Part shown: piece by piece, positions 26,600 through 34,545 of the stretch
Numbering within the stretch: position 1 is the first letter of the stretch
Layout of the letters: every line of letters begins with the position of its first letter
DNA from: Polymorphum gilvum SL003B-26A1
GTDB lineage: Bacteria; Pseudomonadota; Alphaproteobacteria; Rhizobiales; Stappiaceae
Length of the DNA: 64,000 nt
Direction: 5' to 3'
Assembly (NCBI RefSeq): GCF_000192745.1
Contig: NC_015259.1
Span: forward strand, 697,001-761,000
The notes under the pieces: model-generated
What the model saw: the letters and a program-made list of their open reading frames with translations, nothing else
Database searches by the model: none
What the model was told of the DNA's origin: nothing
Position numbers and translations under genes: made by a program

Positions 26600-26893
26600 C
26601 CGTACCCTCGGGTGCGCCGTGCCAATGCAGGTGCGGCGTGCGCCGTTTACTCGTCTGCCGCCTTGGCGTCGTGACGGGGGCAAGGGCGGCTTCTCGACAT
26701 CACCGATGAACGCGACTGGCCGACATCGGCCAGCGGGATCTGATGCCGCCGCGCCGCTTTGTCGGATGAAGGGCGGCCGAGGTCGCCAAGGCTGAGCTTC
26801 CTGACTGTTTGGGTCGGTCAGCACCCATCTGCGTCCTTTCCTGTCATGGCCACATCTGAGCCCGTCGCCCGGCCCCGCAACGGCGCGCGGTCG
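26600..26893. other. Non-coding region before leader copy C
   Basis: This GC-rich stretch has no convincing gene. A promoter for the DUF736 transcript is expected here, but I could not identify it. Confidence 0.4.
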
Positions 26894-27050
26894 GTTTCTT
26901 CCCCTGCGGCTGCGCCGCATTCCTCGCGGGCGCTTCGCTCCAAGAAACAGCCCGCTTGCCGTCTCCCACTGCGTTTAAGCCCTTCGGGTGCGGGGCCGTG
27001 CTTCGACGGTCTCTGTCATGGGCCATGGAAAGGTCGCGATGGGCGCGACC
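26894..27050 (+). promoter_or_regulatory. Structured repeat leader, copy C (upstream of DUF736)
   Basis: Module 1 (26894-26948) is closed by GTTTCTT/AAGAAAC with inner hairpin TGCGGC-TGC-GCCGCA. Module 2 (27032-27050) is GGTCGCG-ATGGG-CGCGACC, a perfect stem that differs from copies E and F by a T-A in place of C-G. The Shine-Dalgarno of DUF736 follows 14 bases later. Confidence 0.65.
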
Positions 27051-27080
27051 GCCAGAACCAAACTTAAGGAGACTTTCATC

Positions 27081-27377
27081 ATGGCAACCATCGGCACCTT
27101 CACCAAGACCGACAGCGGCTTCACCGGCACCATCCAGACCCTCGGCCTCAAGGCCACCAAGGTCGCGATCGCCGGCGTCGAGAAGACCAACGACTCCGCC
27201 CCCGACTTCCGCGTCAAGGCGGGCACCGTTGAGATCGGCGCGGCCTGGCACCGCACCAGCAAGGGCGGCAACGAGTACATCTCGGTCAAGCTGGACGACC
27301 CGAGCTTCGTCGCCCCGATCTACGCCAACCTGGTCGAGCAGCAGGACAAGGGCTTCGCCCTCATCTGGAGCCGCTGA
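27081..27377 (+). CDS. DUF736 family protein
   Basis: This 98-residue protein fits DUF736: IGTFTKTDSGFTGTIQTLGL at the start, then APDFRVKAGTVEIGAAWHR and a YISVKLDDPSFVAPIYANL segment. DUF736 proteins are near-universal cargo on alphaproteobacterial plasmids and integrative elements; function unproven. The ATG at 27081 follows AAGGAGACTTTCATC. It has leader copy C. Confidence 0.9.
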   Translation: MATIGTFTKTDSGFTGTIQTLGLKATKVAIAGVEKTNDSAPDFRVKAGTVEIGAAWHRTSKGGNEYISVKLDDPSFVAPIYANLVEQQDKGFALIWSR

Positions 27378-27444
27378 CCGCAGGCGACGTCGCCCGCCAC
27401 ACGGCGGGCGGCACTGCCTCGCCGATAGTTTAACGATTTAACGA

Positions 27445-27924
27445 ATGGACGATTTCATCATGCTCACTTTGACCGACATCCATCTGCAACGCCTGCACGC
27501 CGAGGCCGCACGTCTCGCCGAAGACACCGACGACCCTGACGACTGGGATGCGTGGAAAGAAGCCGACGGCGTCGCGACCGGCTTCAAGCTCGCGCTTCAG
27601 GAGGTCGCCCGCGAGGCGGCCAACCCCGAACCGACGCCGCCCATGCCAGCCATCAGCTACGACGATTGGCTGGCTTCCAATCGCCCCGTCCGCAATACCA
27701 TCCGAACGGATGCGCCCTTCGATGGCCTGATGTTCGAGACTTTCGGCCCCGAACTCGATGCCGTGAAGGCCGCCGACCCGGCCTGCGTCTGGACGCTCGT
27801 CAGCGGCGATGACGACGACGGTCTCTACCTTCTGAGTGGCTTCCACTTCGTCAACCGTCTTGGCTACCTTATCACCGAGTGCCCTCGGGCCGGCGAAGGT
27901 CAGCTCGCAATCCGCCTCGATTGA
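27445..27924 (+). CDS. Conserved-looking hypothetical protein
   Basis: This 159-residue acidic protein could also start at 27460 (MLTLTDIHLQRL), since neither ATG has a strong ribosome site. The N-terminal third is helical and Glu/Asp-rich. The C-terminal part has alternating beta-like segments (CVWTLVSGDDDDGLYLLSGFHFVNRLGY). It follows DUF736 by 67 bases and ends at a strong terminator, so the two are probably one transcript. Family not recognised. Confidence 0.6.
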   Translation: MDDFIMLTLTDIHLQRLHAEAARLAEDTDDPDDWDAWKEADGVATGFKLALQEVAREAANPEPTPPMPAISYDDWLASNRPVRNTIRTDAPFDGLMFETFGPELDAVKAADPACVWTLVSGDDDDGLYLLSGFHFVNRLGYLITECPRAGEGQLAIRLD

Positions 27925-27937
27925 ACTTCCACCAACC

Positions 27938-27968
27938 GCCCCCGTCGCTTCGGCAGCGGGGGCTTTTT
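27938..27968 (+). terminator. Terminator after the DUF736 unit
   Basis: Stem GCCCCCG/CGGGGGC with a 12-base loop is followed by TTTTT. Confidence 0.85.
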
Positions 27969-28242
27969 GGTCGGAGCTGCGAACCGCCCTCACTCTGCCT
28001 ATTGTGCTTTTTTTACAGGCTGCGAGCTTCATTGAGATTGAGTTCAAGCAATAAGCGTCGACACTAGGCAAAAATTCGCAGTTATATTTAAAATAGATCG
28101 ACATAGTTATGTTTTTTATTTATAAACAAAGAAATGTTTCATTTCTTTTTTATATGTGTCGACATTTAGGCGAAATGCGCACCCTTCTCTTTTCGACTTT
28201 CAACAGGAGGCTCGCCGCAACAGATTGCGGCGATTTCTATAC

Positions 28243-28809
28243 ATGTCTAAGTCAAAACTGGACACTCTGGACGAGATCGAGAACGCTCTGGCCTGGGAGC
28301 GCGGCATCGTCAAAGCGCTCGAAGATTCCCTCATGAAAGAGCGCGAAGTGATCGGCGCGCTCGAAGCTACGAGGGCGATGATATACCACGGACTCGAAGC
28401 GGCGAGGGCGGCTGGCTGCGGTGAAACGTTCGGTTCCAAAGGTCCGAAGCCGGGCGACATCATGCTCGACGGATCGGTCTATGTCGGGGTTTCGCCTGAC
28501 ACTGGACTTGCGCTTTTCGCGATGCCGTACGACGTGTCTGGCTCTCACACGTGGCCGGAGGCACGCGACCTGGCGGCGCAGCAGGCTCACGGAGGCCACG
28601 AGAACTGGCGGCTGCCGACGCTGGCCGAACTCACCCTGCTGCATCGTCTTCAGGAAGACGGTGTCATCGGGGGCCTGACGGAGTGGTGGTACTGGACGTC
28701 TGACCAGTTCCACAGTCATGCCGCGTGGTCCAAGTACCTGTACGACGGCAGCGAAGAGCCCGTCGACAAGAAGCGCAGCCTCCTCGTCCGGTGCGTCCGG
28801 AACGGCTAG
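28243..28809 (+). CDS. DUF1566-like protein with coiled N-terminus
   Basis: This protein of about 188 residues starts at MSKSKLDTL; a GTG at 28156 in frame would add 29 residues, and no start has a clear ribosome site. Residues 5-50 are helical and probably coiled-coil. Residues 110-185 resemble the C-type-lectin-like DUF1566/Lcl domain (GGHENWRLPTLAEL, EWWYWTSDQ, RSLLVRCVRNG). About 270 bases upstream are AT-rich, unlike the surroundings, suggesting separate acquisition. Function unknown. Confidence 0.6.
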   Translation: MSKSKLDTLDEIENALAWERGIVKALEDSLMKEREVIGALEATRAMIYHGLEAARAAGCGETFGSKGPKPGDIMLDGSVYVGVSPDTGLALFAMPYDVSGSHTWPEARDLAAQQAHGGHENWRLPTLAELTLLHRLQEDGVIGGLTEWWYWTSDQFHSHAAWSKYLYDGSEEPVDKKRSLLVRCVRNG

Positions 28810-28832
28810 TCGCCTCAACACTTGAACGGTTT

Positions 28833-28860
28833 CCCTCCCGCGTACGCGGGAGGGATTTTT
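28833..28860 (+). terminator. Terminator after the DUF1566-like gene
   Basis: A perfect 10-bp stem CCCTCCCGCG/CGCGGGAGGG with a 2-base centre is followed by ATTTTT. Confidence 0.88.
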
Positions 28861-29145
28861 CTTGGTGCAGCTGAGGACGCCTCCGTCGCCCTGACGGTGG
28901 GGCCTCTTCGTGCTCTCCGGTCGCCGTGCTTCGGCGGGCGAACGCATCCAGTCCCGACCCCTTCCGGTCCGTTGCCCGTCCTAAGGAGGTTCCGCGTGCC
29001 TGGCGGACGGCGCCTTGCCGTCCATGACCCGCCCGCGCCAGCGGGCAAGCCCGCCCGTGTTGGTCAGGACGGCGGCGGCTCATGCCGCCCGCCCTTTCGG
29101 TCGCGTCCGTCAGGACGAGCAACCAACGATCGAAAGGAGATCATC
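28861..29145 (+). promoter_or_regulatory. Hairpin-rich leader of a different type
   Basis: This non-coding leader contains GACGGC-GCCTT-GCCGTC and GCCCGC-GCCA-GCGGGC stems and ends in AAAGGAGATCATC before the next ATG. It lacks module 1 of the shared leader, so it is related in position but not clearly in sequence. Confidence 0.35.
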
Positions 29146-29511
29146 ATGGGACTGGATATGTACGCCTTCACCACCGCCGAAGCCGTCGAGGCCGAAGTGG
29201 ACTTCACCGCCGAGACCGCCGCCGAACTCGCCTATTGGCGAAAGCACCCCAACCTGCATGGCTGGATGGAGCAGCTCTACCGCGAGAAGGGCGGGCAGGA
29301 CGACACCTTCAACTGCGTGAACGTCGCGCTGACGGTGGACGACCTCGACCGGCTGGAGGCAGACATCGAGGCGAACGCACTGCCGCACACCGAGGGCTTC
29401 TTCTTCGGCACGACGCGCCCCGATGAGATCGAGCTCGACCTCGACTTCATCGCCAAAGCGCGCGCGGCCATCGCCGAAGGGAAGACGGTGTTCTACACAT
29501 CATGGTGGTGA
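29146..29511 (+). CDS. Small conserved element protein (MGLDMYAF family)
   Basis: This 121-residue acidic protein begins MGLDMYAFTT and has ELAYWRKHPNLHGWMEQLYREKGG, FNCVNVALTVDDLDRLE, EGFFFG and a C-terminal VFYTSWW. Proteins of this layout occur on phages and mobile elements and are sometimes labelled phosphoglycerate kinase, which nothing here supports. The Shine-Dalgarno AAAGGAGA is strong. Function unknown. Confidence 0.75.
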   Translation: MGLDMYAFTTAEAVEAEVDFTAETAAELAYWRKHPNLHGWMEQLYREKGGQDDTFNCVNVALTVDDLDRLEADIEANALPHTEGFFFGTTRPDEIELDLDFIAKARAAIAEGKTVFYTSWW

Positions 29512-29532
29512 GCCGCTTGCACCATCGACGAA

Positions 29533-29556
29533 GCCGCCCGGTAACGGGCGGCTTTT
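29533..29556 (+). terminator. Terminator after the MGLDMYAF gene
   Basis: Stem GCCGCCCG/CGGGCGGC with loop GTAA is followed by TTTT. Confidence 0.85.
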
Positions 29557-29849
29557 GTCGTGTGGTGGGTTGGCTGACGGACGCCATGAGTCACCGCCGA
29601 ACAGGCCGAAGGACACGCACTGGCTCAGCCTCGGTGAGCAGGCCGATGGGGACACCTGCCTCCCGCTGATCGTCGCCTTGCCCGGCAGGCGCCTGGAGCC
29701 CCGATGCCGCCGTCCGGCATGTCAGACTGCGAGACAGCCGGCGTGTTCAGCCGGGGCCTTTCCATCCTTCCTCTGGCCGTGACCGGCGGGCCTTCCTGAC
29801 CTGGGCGAACGTGGCGTCGGCGGCGCCCGCCGCAACGGCTCGCGCCCGA

Positions 29850-30002
29850 CTTTCTTCCCCGGCGCCTGCGGCGCCTTCCTCGCGGTCGCTTCGCTCAAGA
29901 AAGACGGGCCTCGCCGTCCTCCACTTCGTTCCGGCCCTGCGGGTGCGGCTGGCCGCCTTTGCCGCCGCCTTTCGTCGCCCATGGAAGGCCGCGGTCGCGG
30001 CC
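29850..30002 (+). promoter_or_regulatory. Structured repeat leader, copy E
   Basis: Module 1 (29850-29903) is closed by CTTTCTT/AAGAAAG, swapping the G-C pair of copies A and C for C-G. The inner hairpin GGCGCC-TGC-GGCGCC keeps pairing despite changed bases. Module 2 (29987-30002) is GGCCGCG-GT-CGCGGCC. It precedes AAGGAGGAAAGATC and the next small gene. Confidence 0.65.
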
Positions 30003-30026
30003 AGGACAACGGAAGGAGGAAAGATC

Positions 30027-30245
30027 ATGAACCGACTGAACACCACCGACAGCTTTCTGGACCTGACCTGGGACGAGTACGTCATCGAGGTCGAGGACAA
30101 CTACCTGCTGGAGACGGGCGACGACATTGACGAGGACCAGTACGCCGACATCGTCCGCGCCTACGACCGGGGCCTGAGCCCGATCGGCTGCGCCATCGCC
30201 CTGATGGACCTGCGGCGCCACCAGGGTCGACCGCTGGCCGCCTGA
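30027..30245 (+). CDS. Small acidic hypothetical protein with leader copy E
   Basis: This 72-residue, strongly acidic protein (DLTWDEYVIEVEDNYLLETGDD) has no membrane segment. It has a strong ribosome site (GGAAGGAGG) and its own terminator. Family not recognised. Its shared leader links it to ardC and DUF736, so it may be used early after transfer. Confidence 0.6.
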   Translation: MNRLNTTDSFLDLTWDEYVIEVEDNYLLETGDDIDEDQYADIVRAYDRGLSPIGCAIALMDLRRHQGRPLAA

Positions 30246-30265
30246 CCCAGCCGCGACCGCGCACC

Positions 30266-30295
30266 CAGCCCCGTCGGGTATCCCGGCGGGGCTTC
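30266..30295 (+). terminator. Weak terminator after the small acidic gene
   Basis: Stem AGCCCCG/CGGGGCT with a 12-base loop is followed by TCGTC rather than a T run. Confidence 0.5.
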
Positions 30296-30626
30296 GTCAT
30301 ATCCGTGCGAGGTCACTGCTGCCGCTGGGGCGCGACGGCACGATGCCGGTTTCCCTCGGGAGGGTTTTCGATGCTGCCAGCTTCGGCGGTCTTTGTTTGC
30401 ATCACTCTGTGGACCCTTGGCCACCGAGCGGTGACCTGCCAACGCCATGGCCGCGCATCCCTGCGGTCACTTGTGAGACGTCTCGGTCGCCGTACTGCGA
30501 AACTGCCCATGACGGCGTCTTACCGACAGATGCATCCTCCTTGCGACCCCATCCGACAACCGGCGGCGGCCTTTCGTTCTTGGCTGTCATGGCGTCACCC
30601 GTGTGCGGCGCAACCTCTCTCCCCGA
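30296..30626. other. Non-coding stretch before interrupted leader F
   Basis: No convincing gene; short frames here lack ribosome sites. It leads into the first half of leader copy F. Confidence 0.4.
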
Positions 30627-31005
30627 CTTTCTTCCCCTGCGGCTGACGCCGCATTCCTCGCGGGGCATGTGTGGACACCCACCCTGTCAAGAAGAAGTGC
30701 ATTTGAAATGAATAAATCCGGCAGAGTGCTCACATGTGTCCGGCCTCTGATATCGCAGCACAAACACTGCGGGGCCCTGATGAAATCCGCAAACCTAGGT
30801 CCCTATCAAGAAATCGCATACGTTACGATGCATCCACGCGAACGGGTTTTCCTGGTTTCCGGTTCAAACCGGTATTCATCATTTACAGTGCACGCCCTCC
30901 CGAACTGGTGATCAGCCTATCAGTTAAGCCGCGGCTGCGGCTTGCTCCGGCTGATAAGCTGTATTTCTCGCCAAAACTGCCCATGAAATTCTGGCCATCT
31001 TGTTA

Positions 31006-32059
31006 GAGCGTTTTGTGTGGTTTCGGAATCAAGAGGGATTCCCAAATTTGCGGGATCGTGATTCAAGATGAGGGCTGGTGAAGGAGGCCAGCCCTCATGG
31101 CCAAATCCTTGTCCGTTGATCTGCGCCGCCGTGTTGTCGAAGCCGTAGAAGCCGGTGCGTCGCGCCGAGCTGCGGCGGCTCGGTTCGGGGTTGGCGTGTC
31201 GTCGGCGATCCGGTGGGTCGAGCGCGCGCGGACGCGCGGGCACGTCGAAGCCGACAAGCGGGGCGGCAATCATCGCTCTCACCGGATCGACGCGCACCGC
31301 GGCCTGATCCTGGAATGGATCGATCAGACGCCGGATCTGACCTTGGCGGAGATCGCCGAGCGGCTGGATGCGGCCGTGGCCTATCGTCCGACGCCGAGCA
31401 TCGTCTGCCGGTTCTTCCAGCGTCACGGCGTGACGCGGAAAAAAAGACTGCGCACGCCGCCGAGCAAGCGCGTGCCGACGTAGCCCGGCGCCGCCTCGCC
31501 TGGTTCGAGAGGCAGCCCGATCTCGACCCGGAGCGACTGGTGTTCATCGACGAGTGCGGGACCTCGACCAAGATGGCCCGGATGTATGGCCGTGCGGCCC
31601 GCGGCGAGCGGTGCCGGGCGCCGGTTCCCCACGGTCACTGGAAGACGACCACCTTCGTCGGAGCCCTCCGCCTGTCCGGCATGACCGCGCCGATGACCCT
31701 GGACGGTGCCATGAGCGGCGCCGCCTTCCTCGCCTATGTCGACCAGGTCCTGGTCCCGACCCTGCGGCCCGGCGACATCGTGGTGATGGACAACCTGCCG
31801 GCCCACAAGCCGCCGGCGATCCGCGCGGCGATCGAGCGAGCAGGCGCGGAACTCTGCTTCCTGCCGCCCTACAGTCCGGACTTCAACCCGATCGAAATGG
31901 CCTTCTCGAAGGTCAAGGCTCTCCTGAAGAAGACGGCCGCGCGGACCGTCACCAGCCTCTGGGACGCCATCCGTGACGCCATCGACGCCGTCACCACGGA
32001 CGATTGCCGAGGATTCTTCACCGCTGCCGGGTATGAACCAGAATGATGGGAATCTGCTC
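31006..32059 (+). mobile_element. IS630-family insertion sequence, copy 1 (1054 bases)
   Basis: It is flanked by duplicated TA (31004-31005 and 32060-32061) and starts GAGCGTTTTG, ending CTGCTC. Its coding sequences and ends match copy 2 at 41465-42518 in the same orientation. Confidence 0.92.
31097..32046 (+). CDS. IS630-family transposase, two frames joined by -1 frameshift
   Basis: OrfA (31097-31483) holds the paired helix-turn-helix domains. OrfB in the -1 frame continues to 32046 with the DDE core: [28 protein letters not shown] and [18 protein letters not shown]. The switch is at a run of seven A at 31439-31445. The joined product is about 317 residues, normal for the family. Confidence 0.88.
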
Positions 32060-33227
32060 TAGCTAGCGCAACTGTTGCAAGCCGCGCTGGCTTCTTGGCA
32101 AGCAACCTGTTCGCCCATGCATAAAGCGGTGTCGGCTGACCGGCTCGTACCCTTCTGATGACTGATGTTGCACCGAGCACAAGGAGCGCGCGTAGGTGCC
32201 GGTCTCCCGCTTTGCTGATACGGCCATTACGCACCCGACCACCTGTCGAAGCGGATTTCGGTGTCAGGCCGAGCCATGCAGCAAAAGCGCGTCCTGATTG
32301 AAACGACGACAGGTTCGTTATGGTGGCGACCAATGCGGTTGCGGTTATAAATCCGATGCCGGGGATCGTCGCCAGCCTCCGGCTGTCTTCGCTCGTTCGA
32401 TGCCATAACCGCAATTTGCGTTCCAGGTCCTTGATCTGTTCGTTGATCTTCTTGATCTGCTCCGCATAAATGACAATCATTTCGCGAACGAGCTTTGGAA
32501 CCTTCGCCTCATCGATTTCGGCCCCTAAGGTTCGGCCGATGAGCTCGGATACCCTCTCAATCCCCTGTGGGGCAACAATCCCAAGCTCGGCCAAATGGCC
32601 ACGCAACGCATTTATCAGCATTGTCCGCTGCCGCACGAGCAAGGCTCTTGTGCGATGAATCATCAGTACGGATTGCTGTTCTACTGATTTAGCCGGGACA
32701 AAGCGCATTGTTGGCCGTGTCAACGCCTCGCAGATGGCTTCGGCATCAACAGCGTCGTTCTTTCCGCGCTTGACGTAGGGCTTCACATACATCGCATTCA
32801 TCATTTTGACGCGATGGCCGAGCCTGGTCAGCTCACGTGCCCAGTGATGGGCTGACCCACAAGATTCAAGTCCAACCAGACTTGCTGGCAGCTTTTCAAA
32901 ATAGGAGAGAAATTCAGAGCGCCGTAGCTTTTTGGCGATCACTTCACCAGTTTCATTATCTATGGCGTGCACCTGAAAAACACGCTTAGCGATATCAATA
33001 CCTATTGTCAGGCCGGACATTCAAAAACCCTTTCATTATTCATTTCGGCAATCAATTTAGTTTGCCGTTTAGCAGTGGTGGGTGTCCACATCATCAAGAA
33101 AGTCGCGCTTCGAGGTCCTTCGCGTTGCTGCGGCCCTGCGGGTGCACCGACCCACTCAGGCGACGCCGGTCATGACGCCAACGAAGGCCGCGACGGTCGC
33201 GGCCGAAAACCACAAGGAGGAATGATC

Positions 33228-33437
33228 ATGTTGCCAAGCCGAGAACCCCGTCATGGATACTACTCGCAGGACTATGAAGCGCTGGTCCGCCAGGCTCTGC
33301 GCGAAGCCGGGATCGAGACCCCGGACTTTTGGATGACGCTCCATATAGACATCTCGTGGACCATCGGGCGCCCCGTGGAAGTCTGCATCGAGCAAATCCT
33401 GGCGAAGGTCGCCGCCGGTCAGACCGGCCCGTGCTGA
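33228..33437 (+). CDS. Small hypothetical protein behind leader copy F
   Basis: This 69-residue protein starts at ATG 33228, eight bases after AAGGAGG; another in-frame ATG at 33222 is too close to that site. It contains DYEALVRQALREAGIETPDFWMTLH. Its leader is split by ISs, so expression may be altered. Family not recognised. Confidence 0.55.
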   Translation: MLPSREPRHGYYSQDYEALVRQALREAGIETPDFWMTLHIDISWTIGRPVEVCIEQILAKVAAGQTGPC

Positions 33438-33450
33438 GCCCATCATCCAT

Positions 33451-33480
33451 CCCGCCGGGTTTGTCCTCGGCGGGCTTTTC
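33451..33480 (+). terminator. Terminator after the small gene
   Basis: Stem CCCGCCG/CGGCGGG with a 10-base loop is followed by CTTTTC. Confidence 0.8.
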
Positions 33481-33984
33481 GCATGGCAATCCGTCGCCCC
33501 ATCCGGCCGGTCGCGACGGCGCTGACGCGCCGCCGACCGCCCGCTGGTGCTGTGCCGGGTTCCGGCGGCGGATGTTGTTGGTGGCCGTTGGCACGTGTTG
33601 AGGCTTGTGATTCAGAGCGATTGCGGTTAGTCTCGCGTTATCCATCGTTGGCATTAAGTATCTGACCTGTCAGTCCGAATCCACTCCGCCCTGTGGACCG
33701 ACCCCATAAGTGGGGGAGGGTTTTCGCGTCACAGGGGGGAGGCAAGATGGATGTTGGTCTACAAAAATACCTGACGGGCGGCCTGCGGCCAGCCCCTCCG
33801 CTCGCCCCTGACGGGGACGACCGACGGCATTGTTTTTCGCCCAACAGGCTCCGCATTCGACCCCCTGCCGGGGTCTCAAGCGTCGCCATCTTGCCTCGCC
33901 ATTCGGCCCTGCGGCCTCAAGGGAGGGAGAGTCACGGCACCCTGATCCTCCCCTTCCGGGACTGTTGAACGGGGAGGCACCGGC
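33481..33984. other. Candidate oriT region upstream of mobC/relaxase
   Basis: This 500-base non-coding interval lies immediately upstream of the relaxosome genes, where oriT of MOBP-type elements usually lies. It contains the inverted repeat CCCCA-TAAG-TGGGG (33701-33714) followed by GGAGGG and TTTT, the only nick-hairpin-like motif I see. The position is suggestive; the nick site is not identified. Confidence 0.4.
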
Positions 33985-34545
33985 ATGGCAGGACGCAGAC
34001 CGAAAGCCCCCGAGGATCGCCGCGATGTCGTCGCCCGCATCCGCCTGACCCGCGCCGAGCAGCGCGCCATCCAGCAGCGCGCCGTCGAGGCCGGCGTCAC
34101 CTTCGCCGACTATGTCCGTGAGACCGCGATGGGTCGGAAACCCCGGGCCAAGCCGGCGAAAGCAAAGGCCATCGAGGACGTGTTCTACGAACTGGGGCGG
34201 ATCGCCAACAACCTCGCCCAGCTCGAAGCCGCCACCGGCGATGAGACCTACCGGCCATGGGCGGTCTATGTCGGCAAGGAGATGGTCGAGCGCCTGACCG
34301 ACCGCGCCGACCTGGCGCCCGTCCTCATGAGCCACGTCGAGGCCGTCAACGGCATCGGCCACCTGATCAACAGCCTCGCCCGCCGCGCCAACTCCGGCAA
34401 GGACATCGACGACGAGGAACGCGACGAGGCGCTCACCATCCTGAAGGACGTGCTCGCCCCGATCCACAAGGCTGTCGCCAAGGGGCCGAAGGGACGGGAG
34501 CCGGAGGGCAAGCCCGATGGCCCGGAGGGCAGCGATGCGCTTTAA
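33985..34545 (+). CDS. mobC: MobC-like relaxosome accessory protein
   Basis: This 186-residue basic protein has a ribbon-helix-helix-like N-terminus (RIRLTRAEQRAIQQRAVEAGVTFADYVRETAMG) and a helical centre with ELGRIANNLAQLEA, the hallmark of MobC-type proteins that open oriT DNA and recruit relaxase. It overlaps the relaxase start by 11 bases. GGGGAGG precedes the ATG. Confidence 0.85.
   Translation: MAGRRPKAPEDRRDVVARIRLTRAEQRAIQQRAVEAGVTFADYVRETAMGRKPRAKPAKAKAIEDVFYELGRIANNLAQLEAATGDETYRPWAVYVGKEMVERLTDRADLAPVLMSHVEAVNGIGHLINSLARRANSGKDIDDEERDEALTILKDVLAPIHKAVAKGPKGREPEGKPDGPEGSDAL

Larger units (their letters stand above)
30924..33020 (-). pseudogene. IS110-family transposase split by IS630 copy 1
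   Basis: The N-terminal part (33020 down to 32062) shows the DEDD-type start GIDIAKRVFQVHA, the KRGKNDAVDAEAI motif and the IPGIGFITATALVA region. The C-terminal 27 codons lie on the far side of IS630 at 31005-30924 (NKMARISWAVLARN). Removing IS630 and one TA rejoins the frame to give about 346 residues, normal for the family. Confidence 0.88.
30668..33094. mobile_element. IS110-family element interrupted by IS630
   Basis: The ends carry TGTGGACACCCACC (30669-30682) and its inverse GGTGGGTGTCCACA (33077-33090). The element carries a minus-strand IS110-type transposase gene into which IS630 copy 1 inserted at a TA. It lies inside leader copy F. The exact outer ends are uncertain by a few bases. 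Confidence 0.75.
30627..33204 (+). promoter_or_regulatory. Structured repeat leader, copy F, split by insertion sequences
   Basis: The left half (30627-30665) has CTTTCTT and the hairpin TGCGGC-TGAC-GCCGCA, followed by TTCCTCGCGG. The right half resumes at 33096 with AAGAAAG, which pairs with CTTTCTT as in copy E. Module 2 (33186-33204) is GGCCGCGA-CGG-TCGCGGCC. An IS110 element carrying an IS630 sits between the halves, so the leader RNA can no longer fold as in copies A, C and E. Confidence 0.65.

Noticed and set aside
28243-28809. Target gene of a diversity-generating retroelement
   Set aside because: The C-type-lectin-like domain suggested it, but no reverse transcriptase or template repeat is seen nearby.
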